From: Thalassia testudinum
Taxonomy: Eukaryota; Streptophyta; Magnoliopsida; Alismatales; Hydrocharitaceae
Reading direction: 5' to 3'
DNA: 64,000 nt
Assembly (NCBI GenBank): GCA_037157565.1
Contig: JAZHRO010000013.1
Location: forward strand, 32,864,501 to 32,928,500
The notes beneath the pieces were generated by a model. The model saw nothing but the letters and a program-made list of their open reading frames with translations, searched no databases and was not told where the DNA came from. A program made the position numbers and the translations under genes. Of the stretch, positions 34,743 to 46,299 are shown piece by piece. Position 1 is the first letter of the stretch; each line of letters opens with the position of its first letter.

Positions 34743-36438
34743 TGTTGGTGCTAGAGCACCGCGATCGTTTATTTTGATAATAACAAAACACGTCATTTAA
34801 CATTTGCACTTGAAGTCTTAGATTTCAGGTTAATTACAAATGGAAACGTGGTTAGACGGAGTTCGAGCTCGCATCCAGGATGGATTAGAAGAGCTTAATG
34901 GAGAACAGATGAGATTTGCATGGAGCGATAGCTTGAAGATGGAAGGACAAGAAGAATATGATAGAATTCTGTTTATTTCTTTCATGTACTTTTATCTTTA
35001 TTTCCTTGCTCTTTTTGTTTCTTAGAATATCATGTTAAAGAGCCTCAAAGTACCTTAACAGTAGTCCTAGGAACATCTGCACAACCCTAGGATACTTTGG
35101 TTTTCTGTAGAGAACTTAAAAAACCAATATAGGGTTCAAACGGCCTTTTAGGACGTCTAATCTTAAATTTAGACGTCTGATAAATACTTTAAGGTGTCTA
35201 ACTGTTGACTTAAATGTCTGATTATGTTTAGGCTGAACTTAGTTAGTTCTATCTGATGAAATTAGACGTCTAGACCTTAGTCCAGACGTCTTAGAAGACA
35301 TCTGATGACTTTGCCAGACGTCCAATTAGTGGACCGTTGGCTACCTTACTAAACACTGAAGAATATGACCGTTACCTCTCATCAGACGTCCGTAGAGGAC
35401 CCTGACGTTTGATACATGACCGTTTTGCCTCGGCTGACCCAAAATCTCTTCTCAGAGATCTTATAGCCATTGCACTCTCTTGGAAATCCATTCCTGCAAA
35501 AAAGTAGGTTTCCAAATGTCCAGACGTCCTGTATGTCGTTTGATGATAATTCACTAGAGTCCTATTTAGATCTGTTTCAAGTCAGGAAGGAAACCTGCCT
35601 AAAATCAAACGTCTGACTTTGTTCCCATACGTCTTAAACTGGTTTTCCAAACGTTCGATGCTAGGATCAGACGTCTGATAACCCTGTCAGTGTAATGATT
35701 AATTCTAATTTCAACCTGATTTTCTTGAACCTTGCACCCAATGGCTATGGAAGCCTTCCAAGGCCTTCCAAAGCCTTCCTAGGTCCTCTATAAATAGAGA
35801 ACTTTTGCTACTTAAACACACACCAAGTACAAGCATTTCCATATCTTTGTGTTAAATTGATCTATAGAAGAAGCTCTAGCTCTACAAGCACTCACTTTAC
35901 CTAAGAGCTTCATCCTACTGTGCACCCGCTCTCTCGCCGTAGTTCACAAGAGCGTCGTTGTGCCATTGCTTAGTTCACGCATCCGCATCGTCGACGTACT
36001 TCCACCAAAGGGAAGCATCCTTACTCCTATAGAATCTTAGGTTAAGATTTACTTTGTTGGCTCTATAGGACTATATTTGTAATTTACTTTGTTATTTGTG
36101 TTCGGTATTCGCTTTGCGAATTCCCGTCTCCTTTGTGACACAAAATCCTTCTCGTGAAGAGAAGGAGCTTGAGGTACGCTACCCTCGTATAAAGTAGCGT
36201 GGTTGTAATTGAGGTTGTATTACCCTCATTTAAGTAGTACGTTGGTGGATTTGATCAATTTGGTTGATCGAAAAATCCTAACTCGAGAGGGTTAGGTGGT
36301 GGTTTTCACCTGGTTTAGGTTTCCACCTAAAAATCATTGTGTACTTTGTGTGATTGTTATTTTGTGAGATTGTTCTATATTTTAATTCCGTAATTTTTAC
36401 GTCACGCTGATCTCACCCCCTCCAAGTAGGGATTTACA
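34743..36438 (+). repeat. Element E 5' LTR
   Basis: It starts TGTTGGTGCTAGAGCACC (a small inverted repeat, GGTGCTAGAGCACC) and ends GGGATTTACA. At least eight GACGTC cores lie at 35150-35690. TATAAATAG at 35789-35797 is a good promoter candidate. Confidence 0.93.
35789..35797 (+). promoter_or_regulatory. TATA box in element E 5' LTR
   Basis: TATAAATAG, matched at 39580-39588 in the 3' LTR; the AGACGTCT array ends about 110 bp upstream. Confidence 0.7.
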
Positions 36439-36439
36439 A

Positions 36440-36455
36440 TTGGTATCAGAGCAGG
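36440..36455 (+). other. Primer binding site of element E (tRNA-Met type)
   Basis: TTGGTATCAGAGCAGG, one base after the LTR. Confidence 0.9.
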
Positions 36456-36492
36456 TTTCGCATTTTCGGCATTACACACCGGCGAAGATTCG

Positions 36493-37805
36493 ATGGAGGG
36501 AAGCGTCACTGCCACCAGAATCGTTGAGGGGTAGTCCACCATCCGACCGCCTTTCTTCGATGGAAGCAACTACGGCTACTGGAAGTAACGAATGAAGATG
36601 TGGCTTCAAGCCACCGACTTCGCATTATGGGAACGTTGTGAGATCCCATACGAAGTCCCGGAGAAACTCGATAGAGGCTATTCGCAGCAGTAGACTCATG
36701 AGCTTTCCCTCAATGCGAAAGCTATGAATGCGTTATACTGCGCCCTTAGCTCGAAGGAATTCAACCGTATATCTCAGTGCGCCACTACATACGAGGTATG
36801 GCACACTTTAGAAGTTACACACGAAGGTACGACTAAGGTAAAGTCTTCTAAATTAATTTACTCTCACAAGAATTTGAATCATTTTCTATGAAGACTAACG
36901 AAACTTTAAGTGAGATGAACACTAGGTTCACTCTCATAGTAAATAATTTGAAAGCTTTAGGGAAGACCTTCATCAAGGGGGAGCTTCAAGGAAAGCTACT
37001 CCATTCCCTTGGACCAGAATGGGAACAGAAGGTCACTGCGATTGAGGAAGCAAATGAGGTGGAGAAGCTCAATATGGAGGATCTCCTAAGCAATCTAATG
37101 GCCTACGAGACAAAGCTGAATTAGAAGAAGACACCGAAACCAAGACTGAAGAAGACCCTCGCATTCAGAGCCGCGTCAGATAGCGAGGTAACTTCTGATG
37201 ACGAAAACTTTAAGTTTTTACTTAAAAAGTTTTCCAAGTTTTGTAGGGAATCAAAAAAAGAGAAGGAGAAGAAGGAAAGCCCGAGACGTTGCTATCACTG
37301 CAATGAGAAAGATCATCTGCAACCAGAATGCCCTCTTCTCAAAAATGAGAAGAAGGAAAAGGAGAAGAAGTCTAAGAAGAAGGCGATCCAAGCAACTTGG
37401 GACGACTCGAGCTCAGAGGAAGAAGAGTAGAACCCCGAGGAAGAAACCGCTTGCTTTGGTTTCATGGCCAGAGGAAGTGATAGCGACAGCAAAAGCGGAA
37501 GCGACTCCGACAACGAGGTAAATTCTGATTTACAAAATGCTTTTAATGAGCTTTTTGAAGTTAGTAAATCACTTAAGATAGAAAATAAAAATATTAAAAA
37601 GAAACTTAGTTTTCTCAAAAATGAAAATGAAATGTTAGAAAAATAACTTAATGATCTAGAAGCTAGTCCTAAAAAAGATGACTTAATCAATGAAAATACT
37701 AAATTGATTGAGGAAAATACTAGTCTAAAGTTAGAAATTTCTGATTTAAAGACTAAGATGAATATTATAGAAAAGAAATTGCATGTCTTAGGGAGAATCA
37801 AGTAA
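36493..37805 (+). pseudogene. Element E gag (UBN2-type with CCHC knuckle)
   Basis: It starts at MEGSVTATRIVEG. The UBN2-like capsid follows: PPFFDGSNYGYWK, MKMWLQATDFALWE, AMNALYCALSSKEFNRISQ, TTYEVWHTLEVTHEGTTKVK, and after a frameshift MNTRFTLIVNNLKALGK and LGPEWEQKVTAIEEA. A zinc knuckle CYHCNEKDHLQPEC (CX2CX4HX4C) lies at 37290-37331, inside a Lys/Glu-rich stretch. It is followed by an acidic Ser/Asp repeat (SDSDSKSGSDSDNE) and a coiled-coil-like Lys/Glu/Asn-rich tail to about 37800. Several stops and frameshifts are present. Confidence 0.85.
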
Positions 37806-38234
37806 TTTGATAAATAAGGTAGATAACTTATATTGCCCTAAGGTTTAGAAAGGATCTCCATCAAGGAGGCCCGCTAACAGATCAGGATCCAAGCTCACCT
37901 GGATACCGAAGAAAGATTTGGAATCTTGTTTTATAGGTCATAAAGATTACAACACAAAGGACTGGACCTACAAGCTCAAAGACAGTCAACTCGAGTTGAG
38001 AGGACCAAAGAGTAGACCAAGAAGAAGGACAAGAAGACTGACGAGATGGCAAACAAATGATGGACCCGCCACACATCGACTGCCAGACTGGAGACTGACG
38101 CCGATGCCCAGGCCACCAAGCTACGGATGGGAGCCCCATCCGATGTGGCATCCACCACCTCCATTTGGGCCATTTTATTGGCCATGGTAGGTGAGGTAAA
38201 ATCCCTTTACCCTATCCTTTTATCATTAGCATAT
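37806..38234 (+). other. Element E post-gag segment
   Basis: A short frame (37918-38190) reads SCFIGHKDYNTKDWTYKLKD and then a Pro/Trp-rich end (WEPHPMWHPPPPFGPFYWPW). This could be the remnant of the gag-pol junction; the protease active site is absent. Confidence 0.5.
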
Positions 38235-38518
38235 AGATAGGGGGAGTTAAAAACTATGAGCTGATTGTCAAGGGGGAGATGCAAGTTAGATATATTTTCT
38301 TTAGTAAGGGGGAGAAAAATAATAGCTATCTTGTTGTTACAAAAAGGGGGAGGACATTACTCTTGTTAAAAGTAATTCAACTCATTTATAGAAGAGCATG
38401 TTTTAAGGGGGAGTTATAGGAAAGTTAAAATCAATTTAACCTTTTTGATAATGTCAAAAGGGGGGAGGATTTTTTACATTATTATTTATGATTTTGTCAT
38501 CATCAAAAATGGGGAGAT
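38235..38518 (+). other. Array of seven polypurine tracts upstream of element E 3' LTR
   Basis: Copies of AAGGGGGAG type lie at about 38235-38247, 38270-38280, 38306-38314, 38341-38353, 38405-38413, 38456-38469 and 38505-38518 (AAAAATGGGGAGAT, the functional one next to the LTR). The spacing is 30-55 bp. Confidence 0.88.
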
Positions 38519-39985
38519 TGTTGGTGCTAGAGCACCGCGACCGTTTATTTTGATGATAACAAAACACATGTCATTTAACATTTGCACTTGAAGTCTTAGA
38601 TTTCAAGTTAATTACAAATGGAGACGTGGTTAGACGGAGTTCGAGCTCGCATCCAGGATGGATTGGAGGAGCTTGATGGAGAACAGAGGAGATTTACGTG
38701 GAGCGATAGCTTAAAGATTGAAGGACAAGAAGAATATGATAGAATTATGTTTATTTCTTTCATATACTTTTGTCTTTATTTCCTTGCACTTTTTGTTTCT
38801 TAGAATATCATGTTAAAGAGCTTCAAAGTACCCTAACAGTAGTCCTAGGAACACCTGCACAACCCTAGGATACTTTGGTTTTCTGTAGAGAAGTTAGAAA
38901 ACCAATATAGGGTTCAAACAGCCTTTTCAGACGTCTAATCTTAAATTCAGACGTCTGATAAATACTTTAAGACGTTTGGCTATTGACTTAGACGTCCGAT
39001 TATGTTTAGGCTGGACTTAGTTAGTTATGTCTGATGAAATCAGACATCCAGACCTTAGTCCAGACGTCTTAGAAGATGTCTGATGACTTTGCTAGATGTC
39101 CAATTAGTGGACTGTTGGCTGCCTTACTAAACACTAAAGAATATGACCATTGCCTCATATCAAACATCCGTAGAGGACCCCAAACGTCTGATATATGACC
39201 ATTTTGCATCGGCTGACCAAAAATCTCTTCTCAGAGATCTTATAGCCGTTGCACTCTCTTGGAAATCCATTCTCGCAGAAAAGTAGGTTTCCAGACGTCC
39301 ATACATCATTCCAGATGTCCTGTATGTCGACTGATGACAATTCATTAGAACCCTGTTTAGATCTGTTTCGAGTTAGGAAGGAAACCCGCCTAAAATCTGA
39401 CGTCTGACTTTATTCCCAGACGTCTTAAACTGGTTTTCCAGACGTCCGATGCCAGGATCATACGTCTGATAACCCTATCAGTGTAATGATTAATCCTGAT
39501 TTCAGCCTGATTTTCTTGGATCTTGCACCCAACGGCTATGGAAGCCTTCCAAGGCCTTCTAAAGCTTTCCTAAGGTCTCTATAAATAGAGGAGAACCTTT
39601 TCCACTTAAACACACACCAAGTACAAGCATTTCCACATCTTTGTGTCAAATTGATCTATAGAAGAAGCTCTAGCTCTACAAGCACTCACTTCACCTAAGA
39701 GCTTCGTCCTACTGTGCACCCACTCTCCCGCCGTAGTTCACGAGAGCGTCGTTGTGCCATTGCTTAGTTCACGCATCCACGTTATCGACGCACTTCCACC
39801 AAAGGGAAGCATCCTTACTCCTATAGAAGCTTAGGTTAAGATTTACTTTGTTGGCTCTATAGGACTATATTTGTAATTTACTTTGTTATTTGTGTTGGGC
39901 ATTCGCTTTGAGTATTTCCGTTTCCTTCATGAGACAAAATCCTTCTCGTGAAGAGAAGGGGTTTGAGGTTCACTACCTCCGTATA
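38519..39985 (+). repeat. Element E 3' LTR, first part
   Basis: TGTTGGTGCTAGAGCACC start; it matches 34743 onward until solo LTR F. GTATA at 39981-39985 is the duplicated target. Many AGACGTCT-type palindromes lie at 38935-39460. Confidence 0.92.
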
Positions 39986-42612
39986 TGTAACGAACGCGTG
40001 CCCCCTAGACGTCGTACCAGACGTCTGGGATCGTTTCCAGACGTCTGGAAATCCGTTATCTTCCACACGCGCGGGTCGTCTGCGTGCCTGAGCGCGCAGA
40101 CCCGCATATTCGTTTATTCCCTAAGGCTGCAGACGCCCTGCCGCGTCCTCTCTCCTCCTCGCACGGCCTTAAAAGGCCACGCCTCCCCTCACTTCTGTCA
40201 CCACCGTCTCCTCCCTCTTCTCCTTCAGCCAGTGAGCGTTAGCGCCAGCGCGAGGGCGGCAGCGGCAGCCGCAGTGAGCGCGGAGGTGGTGCTGCGTGCG
40301 AGAGCGGAGCTCTGCCGTGAGGGCAAGCTCGCCGGGGCTGCTAGGGCCGGCCGGTGGAGGGCGCAGGGGGCGCGGAGCGACGCGGAGGGGGGACTGCTGA
40401 GGTCTGAGCAGCAGGCGCGCGAGGTGCGACGCGAGCGGCGTCGCGAGCGGAGGCCGAGTGGCGCCCTGATTCTGGAAAAATTTCCAGAATCAGACGTCTG
40501 GGTTGATAGCCAGACGACGAGGGCGACGTCTGGAAGACCATCCAGATGTCTGAAAGGTGAGCTTTCCGTCTCCTTCTTCCTTCCTGTCGACTGACCTTAC
40601 TGAGTGAGGGAGATGGGTGTGCGCAGGCTCGGTGATTCGCCATCCATCGCGAATCAGACGTCTGGCAGTAGTACCAGACGGCGGAAGCGACCTCCAGACG
40701 TCCGGGGTGACCATCGGACGTCTGTGAGCTGGGCCAGACGTCCCCGCAGACTTCTGGACGTCTGGGAAACCACGCTGAATAAGGTAATTCTCTGATCCAC
40801 TTTTTAAGACGTCTGGAAGAAGTTCCAGACGTCTGATTTTGGACAGTGTCGTCGTTTTGACTCGTTTAGGACCCGTTCGGGTTTCGTTTTCCACGATTTG
40901 AGTTGCGTTCTTTTCAGAATTAATTCCTCTACCCGTCTACAATAGCTATACACTGTTTTGAGATACTCCTTGTGTTTGATCCTTGTGATAGGACCCCGTT
41001 CTGTTGCAGTCTCGGGGGTCGCGGAGGCACGCGGGATTCCCGACCATGCCCCCATTTCTCCCATTGTACCTGGTAGAGTGGCTTTAAGTTATTAATAAAA
41101 TCTGTTAAATTATGGAATCATAAATAGAACCTAGGACATTGCATGAATCCTAGGAATGAGAAATAGATGGAATGATAGCTCCTAGGTGTTGCATGAATCC
41201 TAGGGCTGGAAAACTAGATTGTATGATAGATCCTAGGATATGGCATGAATCCTAGGATGGGAAAACTAGTGAAATGTTTAATACTGCAGTCCTGGAAAAT
41301 GGAAAGAGATACAAAGCTGCCTGTAATTTGAATTAACAGCTACCTGTTGTGAATAAATAACGTGGTTGAGAACATGGATTGTAAAAATGTGAAACTGGAA
41401 AGTGAAACCTGGATGTTTGAGTAAAAAGGATGGAACCCTACGGGGAAGTAGGAGTAGAACTCCTAGAAAGTGAATGGAATAGTATTGGGGAAGTGAGCTG
41501 GCCCTTGAGTACGGAGTACCAAGGAGAGCGACTGTCCCCCTGTTTAGTGCAGAGCGGAGCTAGCCGCCCCAGGGACCCGGGGTTAGGACTGGCCACTCTG
41601 TACCGACTTGCTGGCCCTCGCGTACGTAGTACCGAGGAGAGCTATTAGTGTAAGGAGGTACTAGCTACCCCACGAGCCCCGGGGTTCTGCTAGCCTCCCA
41701 CACCGACTTGTTAGGCCCGCTGGGGCAAACCAGGGTAGTTAGGCGAGGGTGCGCGGACTGTGGAGGGGCAAGGCCCCGGTTTGGTTACTGTGGAGGGGTT
41801 GGACCATGTTACTGAGAGGGCTCTACCCTGGACTGGTTCCGTGCTGTGCTTTGGGCGCACCCGTTAATGGAAACGACTGACCGTGTGCCAGTACGGGTTA
41901 GCTACCTGTGCGTTTATCGCGCGTGCCGTAGTCACCGTTACGTCTGTCAGTGACCTTGGGGTGGTTGACTGAGGGTAGGATCACCACGGGGGACTCTCCC
42001 GGCCAGGAGAGCACCACGTGCTACTTCTACTTTTTGGAAAAGACTGCAATCAAGATCGTTACCACGAGGAACATTCGAGATCAAGAAAAAGATCTGGGGA
42101 ATAAATGAAATAGTGAGACAAGTGAAAGATGTGAATAAAGAAAGTAATCGAACATAACAGCTACTGTACACTCTACTGTTGTCTTTAGTTAGTTGCCACT
42201 CTACTCAGCGTTTTGCTGACGTGTTACACTCGTTACCTTTTTCAGGACCAGGTGTTGAGCAGCCAGGGTCAGCGGCTGCAGAGGACGCTGGCCGAGTAGG
42301 GTCCAATAGAGTTACCACTGTCTCTTGTACCTCTTTCTGTTACGTTGTAGTGAGTAGTTCTTGTTTCCGCTGTACTTTCTTTACCTGCAGTACAAATTAT
42401 ATTATGAATGTTGTTCTACTGTTGTGGTGGTACATACTGTGGTAGTTTCTTTCCTTACTGCTATACTTTTTTACTGTTAGTTATATTCATGCTGAATGTG
42501 GTTTATTTTACTGCTCTTTTGGTTACTTCCTCGTTGGACGACTAGGTCTTGGGATTAGTTGAGTCGGTCCGGTTCTCATGTCTCGTAGGGACTCGGGAAC
42601 CGGGTCATTACA
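39986..42612. mobile_element. Solo LTR F (2627 bp) with GTATA target duplication
   Basis: It starts TGTAACGAACGCG, ends GGGTCATTACA, and lies inside the 3' LTR of E. There is no interior, so it is a solo LTR of the same family as G but in opposite orientation. GACGTC cores occur about a dozen times at 40005-40835 as CAGACGTCTGG and related forms. It contains a 51-bp triplicate (41130-41282) and a 113-bp duplicate (units from 41500 and 41613). Frames such as 39890-40594 are GC-rich by-products without domains. Confidence 0.88.
41130..41282. repeat. 51-bp tandem repeat, three copies, within solo LTR F
   Basis: Units begin CCTAGG at 41130, 41181 and 41232, each with GCATGAATCCTAGG. G has a single unit (complement, near 31418-31442). 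Confidence 0.88.
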
Positions 42613-42864
42613 GTATAAAGTAGCATGGTTGTAATTGAGGTTGTACTACCCTCATTTAAGTAGTACGTTAGTGGATTTGATCAACTTGGTTGATCAGAAA
42701 ATCCTAACTCAAGAGGGTTAGGTGGTGGTTTTCACCCGGTTTGGGTTTCCATCTAAAAATTATTGTGTACTTTGTGTGATTGTTATTTTGTGAGATTATT
42801 CTATATTTTAATTCCGCAATTTTTACGTCATGCTGATCTCACCCCCTCCAAGTAGGGATTTACA
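42613..42864 (+). repeat. Element E 3' LTR, second part
   Basis: It resumes with GTATAAAGTAGCATGG and ends GGGATTTACA, matching 36188-36438. Confidence 0.92.
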
Positions 42865-42869
42865 CGGAA

Positions 42870-44610
42870 GTCTTCCATGCAACCTGGGCTCATCTCCTGG
42901 AGCTGGAAGGGCCTGGAGCTGCTTGCGAGCTTGCTTCAAGCTCGGCGTCAATGGCGGCGAGAGCTCGGGACCTGAAATCAAGAATATGGCCTTGCGGCCC
43001 TGTTAGAACGCTTGGTGAGCTTTACCAGAGCACGGCGAAGATACTGCGGGGGTTGGCATGGCTCAGAGTGACCTAGGCATGCGTGCCTAGGTTGGTCTGA
43101 GTCTGTATGAGTGGGTCTGTTTGGGGGGAGGCGATAGTGGGTGGCGCGATCAGTGGAGGGTCGCAGGGTGATCAGTGGGTGGAGGTGATGCTTTTGAGGG
43201 GTCTAGTTAGATGGATGGATGTGGGGAAGTGACGGAGACACCTCGCCGGTGATCTGTCAGAGGTGGAGGAGATGGTGGTGGCTTGTGGCTGTCGAGGGGT
43301 TTGGATAGCAAATTGGCAGAGGGGAAATAAAGAGAAGGGTGAGAGGGACTTAGCTGTGAGTCCAGAGTGAAGGAGGGGGTGCGGAGGTGGCGAGCGGCCA
43401 GTGCTGCCGTCGCCGGAGACGAAGGTGCTAGGGGGAGAGAACGGCGACGAGGAAGGGGGATGGAGGGGGCTCGCTGGTACGGCGCGGTGCGGCGGGAGAC
43501 GGCGGAGTTAACCCTGCCATTGGTATGATGGTAGGGTGACGAGAGAGGAGAGGGAATGCCACCGGAAGCTCTGGCAGTTGGCCGGAGTTGGAGGAAGACA
43601 AATAGGAGGGGAGATCTCAGGCCAAACGAAGCTTGAAGGATGAGGCAGAGGGTGACTCTCCTTAAATAGGCGAGGGCAGGTCGGCAAGCGCGCGAGAGTG
43701 TCGGGAAAAGCTCACCGAAGGTATGGCAATCGGATACCCATACCTCTCGCACGTTCGCACGAGAGGTATGGTGGACGGCAGGGCATGGGAGCCGGCCCAT
43801 GCGGTAGGAGACAACGTAGGGAGTCTCCCTTTCAAATCTGGGGCCAACTCCCCATGCATGCGCGGCGCCATCCTCCGCGCAAAGTCACTGGAGGTATGGC
43901 CTACTGCTGCGGGTGGTAGAAGGACCGGATTGAAGAAAATGACGGGAAAGTTGAGGGGGTAGTTGCAAGGTTTCAAAAAGTTAATGGTCAAAAAGTAATT
44001 ATTGAAGATCATTTTGTAAAGTGGATCAAGACGACCTTCCCTTAGATCCAAATTTTGGTATAAACCTAATTTTGACCTAAGGAATCCAATGGTAAAGTTG
44101 GATTTTAGGTTTGACCAAGTTTGACTGGATATTTTGCATAAAAACCCAAATTAGGTCAAAAATTGGGTATGTTTCTCAATCTAGGTCAAAATAGGTTCCA
44201 ACGGCCAAATTTAAGGTTCTAAACCCTAGGGGATATTTTTTCATGAATTTTAGAGGGTGTAGTTGATTTTTATTTTTCCTAGAACTTCGTGAATTAAAGT
44301 GGATTTGTTTTAAGGTTACAGAATGTCATTTAATTCCCAGGTTTTGTTATAACCCTTTTCAGACCAAATCATCCCACTTTTTCTCTTATTAGGTTTACTT
44401 GACCTATGTCTAGACCCTTACAAATTCCGTTCATGCACTGCAATGGTAAAATTACAGTTTTACCCCTTGTATAATATTTTATTTTCTGCATGTTTTATTT
44501 TCTGCTCAACAATTCCCTGATTTAGGCTTTCCCTTAGGTTATGTAGGAGCTTTTGTTTAATTTATTAGGTCAAAATGTGCTAGTTAGGGTTCATGATGAG
44601 GTTTTCATCA
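42870..44610 (-). repeat. Element D 3' LTR, second part
   Basis: It resumes after E with GTCTTCCATGCAACCTGGG and matches 53780-55500. It ends CATGATGAGGTTTTCATCA, next to the complement of the polypurine tract (TACCCCCATGC, 44611-44621). Confidence 0.9.
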
Positions 44611-46140
44611 TACCCCCATGCATAGCTTTTGCTGGTCCCTTAGCAAAATATTAAGGCTTTAACCTCTGTTCTAGACCATGAATTCCATTCACTGATTTTG
44701 ATAAGTGCTTTATCTTGTCTCTTTGATTAGGTCAGAATGCCAACCATGGGCCTAAAGGTACTCTTGTACAAACCAAGATCCAGATCTATCTATCTTTAGG
44801 CTCAGTCCTTAGCAAAGGTTTTTAAGGCTTGCAGGAACTACCCTAAGGTTTATTGGACTATGTGATTAAAGCACCTGTGCTTAAGACATTTTTAGCCTTA
44901 GTTCAGTTTGCAATGCGTTTTGTAAGAGAGACATAGAGGGTTTATTTGTTTGGAGAGTTTTCTCTCTCTTTTCTTTTTAATTCTAACTTAGGATTAGCTT
45001 CACAACACGATCTGTTTCGAATTCCTCATCCCTATCATCAATCCTCAGATGTCCCTGGCAATCGATGCTTCGAGATAGCACCGCCCATGGTAACCCCCAG
45101 AACCCTGATTTTTAAGATTTCGAGATAATCCCGCCCATAGAGTTCCGTGGCTGAATTCAGACCCTGGCAATTGACATTTCGTAATAATACCATCCATAGT
45201 ATCTGAACCAACAGAGTGCTTACATGCCCCCAGTAGGATATGTAAATATCTTAAGAGACAAGCACCGAGGAGATGATATGTTGTTACGCATCTTCGAGGG
45301 GAATTTCTCACCTCTCCGCGTCGGGAACTCGTCCAAATCAACTTGTGTTGATCGGCCGCTCCTAATCTAGGTAACATTTTCAGAACATTAGAAACGCTTC
45401 TGCATGATTTTGATAGTTATGCTCACTGAACCAGACTATGTGTGAATTGGGGTGCTTAAGTTACCAAGTCCCGCAAACCAAAGGTTAGTTAATGAGGCCG
45501 AATACTCCCTAAGCCTTAAACCTAATACTTCAGCTTTTCATTTTCCTCAACCTCTTGAGGAATATCCAGATTTTAACGGGTACTACGAGTCTAGCCAAAG
45601 AGGTCTAAGGTTAGCGTTCTTACTAATCTTCTTGTGTTTCTTTAGCACTTTCTCTTTACTTTTCTTTTAATGTCGTCTAGAACTTGTGTTAATTCTTTAA
45701 TTTCTTACTAATGACTATCTTTTCTATTTCATTTTGTGCTCTATTTTTTAGCATTTTGCTCTTTTCTCCTCCTCCTTTTTTAAAGCTTAACAACTTCTTC
45801 CCTTCTCCCAAAAATCTTTTTTTTTTTTTTACATATGTGATTTTTTTTTTGTTGAAGCCTTTTCTTGTTATGAGTTTTCATTACACTTTCATACCCCCCC
45901 ATGCCTAAGGTTTGCAATGTTCTCATTGCACATTAGGTGGGTTTTTATTTAGCTTGGTTCATGCATTAGGACAGATATTGGGTGAGTGGATGGGCTGAGA
46001 TGACTGTTGCGGACGATTTCTAATATCAGGTACGAGTACCTGAGGTGAAGTCGGTTGTCCTAAGGAATGAACCTAAAGTGAAAAGAAATGTCAGAAAAAG
46101 GTTTCGGGTTTTCAAAAAATAACGGGCTGCCTCCCGTTAA
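44611..46140 (-). other. Element D 3' non-coding region
   Basis: It contains the final polypurine tract (complement of 44611-44625), three spaced copies of a CCNTGGCANTCGAT...CGAGATANNNCCGCCCAT unit at 45050-45200, and an extra polypurine signal. The complement of 45893-45936 reads CAATGAGAACATTGC then GGCATGGGGGGG, corresponding to the element C signal at 16790-16826. No env-like frame is visible. Confidence 0.7.
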
Positions 46141-46299
46141 GCGCTGAGTTTTACGCCATCAGCTGGGTGCAATGAGCTTAGGGAGAATGGAGGATAAATG
46201 ATGACTGAGCCAAATTTGTATTGGTCACGTCAATGAATGGTTTGAGTCTCTGACCATTCACAACGAAGGGTTCGGAATAGTGGCTGAGCGGATTGATCT

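Larger units (their letters stand above)
34743..42864 (+). mobile_element. Element E: Sirevirus-like, gag-only Copia retrotransposon
   Basis: E is flanked by CGGAA at 34738-34742 and 42865-42869, inserted in the 3' LTR of D. LTRs: 5' at 34743-36438 (1696 bp), 3' at 38519-39985 plus 42613-42864. The primer site TTGGTATCAGAGCAGG follows the 5' LTR. The 2.1-kb interior encodes Gag with a CCHC knuckle but no protease, integrase, RT or RNase H. Seven polypurine-tract copies precede the 3' LTR, a known Sirevirus hallmark, as are long Gag and palindrome-rich LTRs. It is non-autonomous and needed pol from a relative. Confidence 0.9.

Noticed and set aside
39890..40594. 234-codon frame across the E/F junction
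   Set aside because: It crosses an insertion boundary between E and F, so it is accidental.
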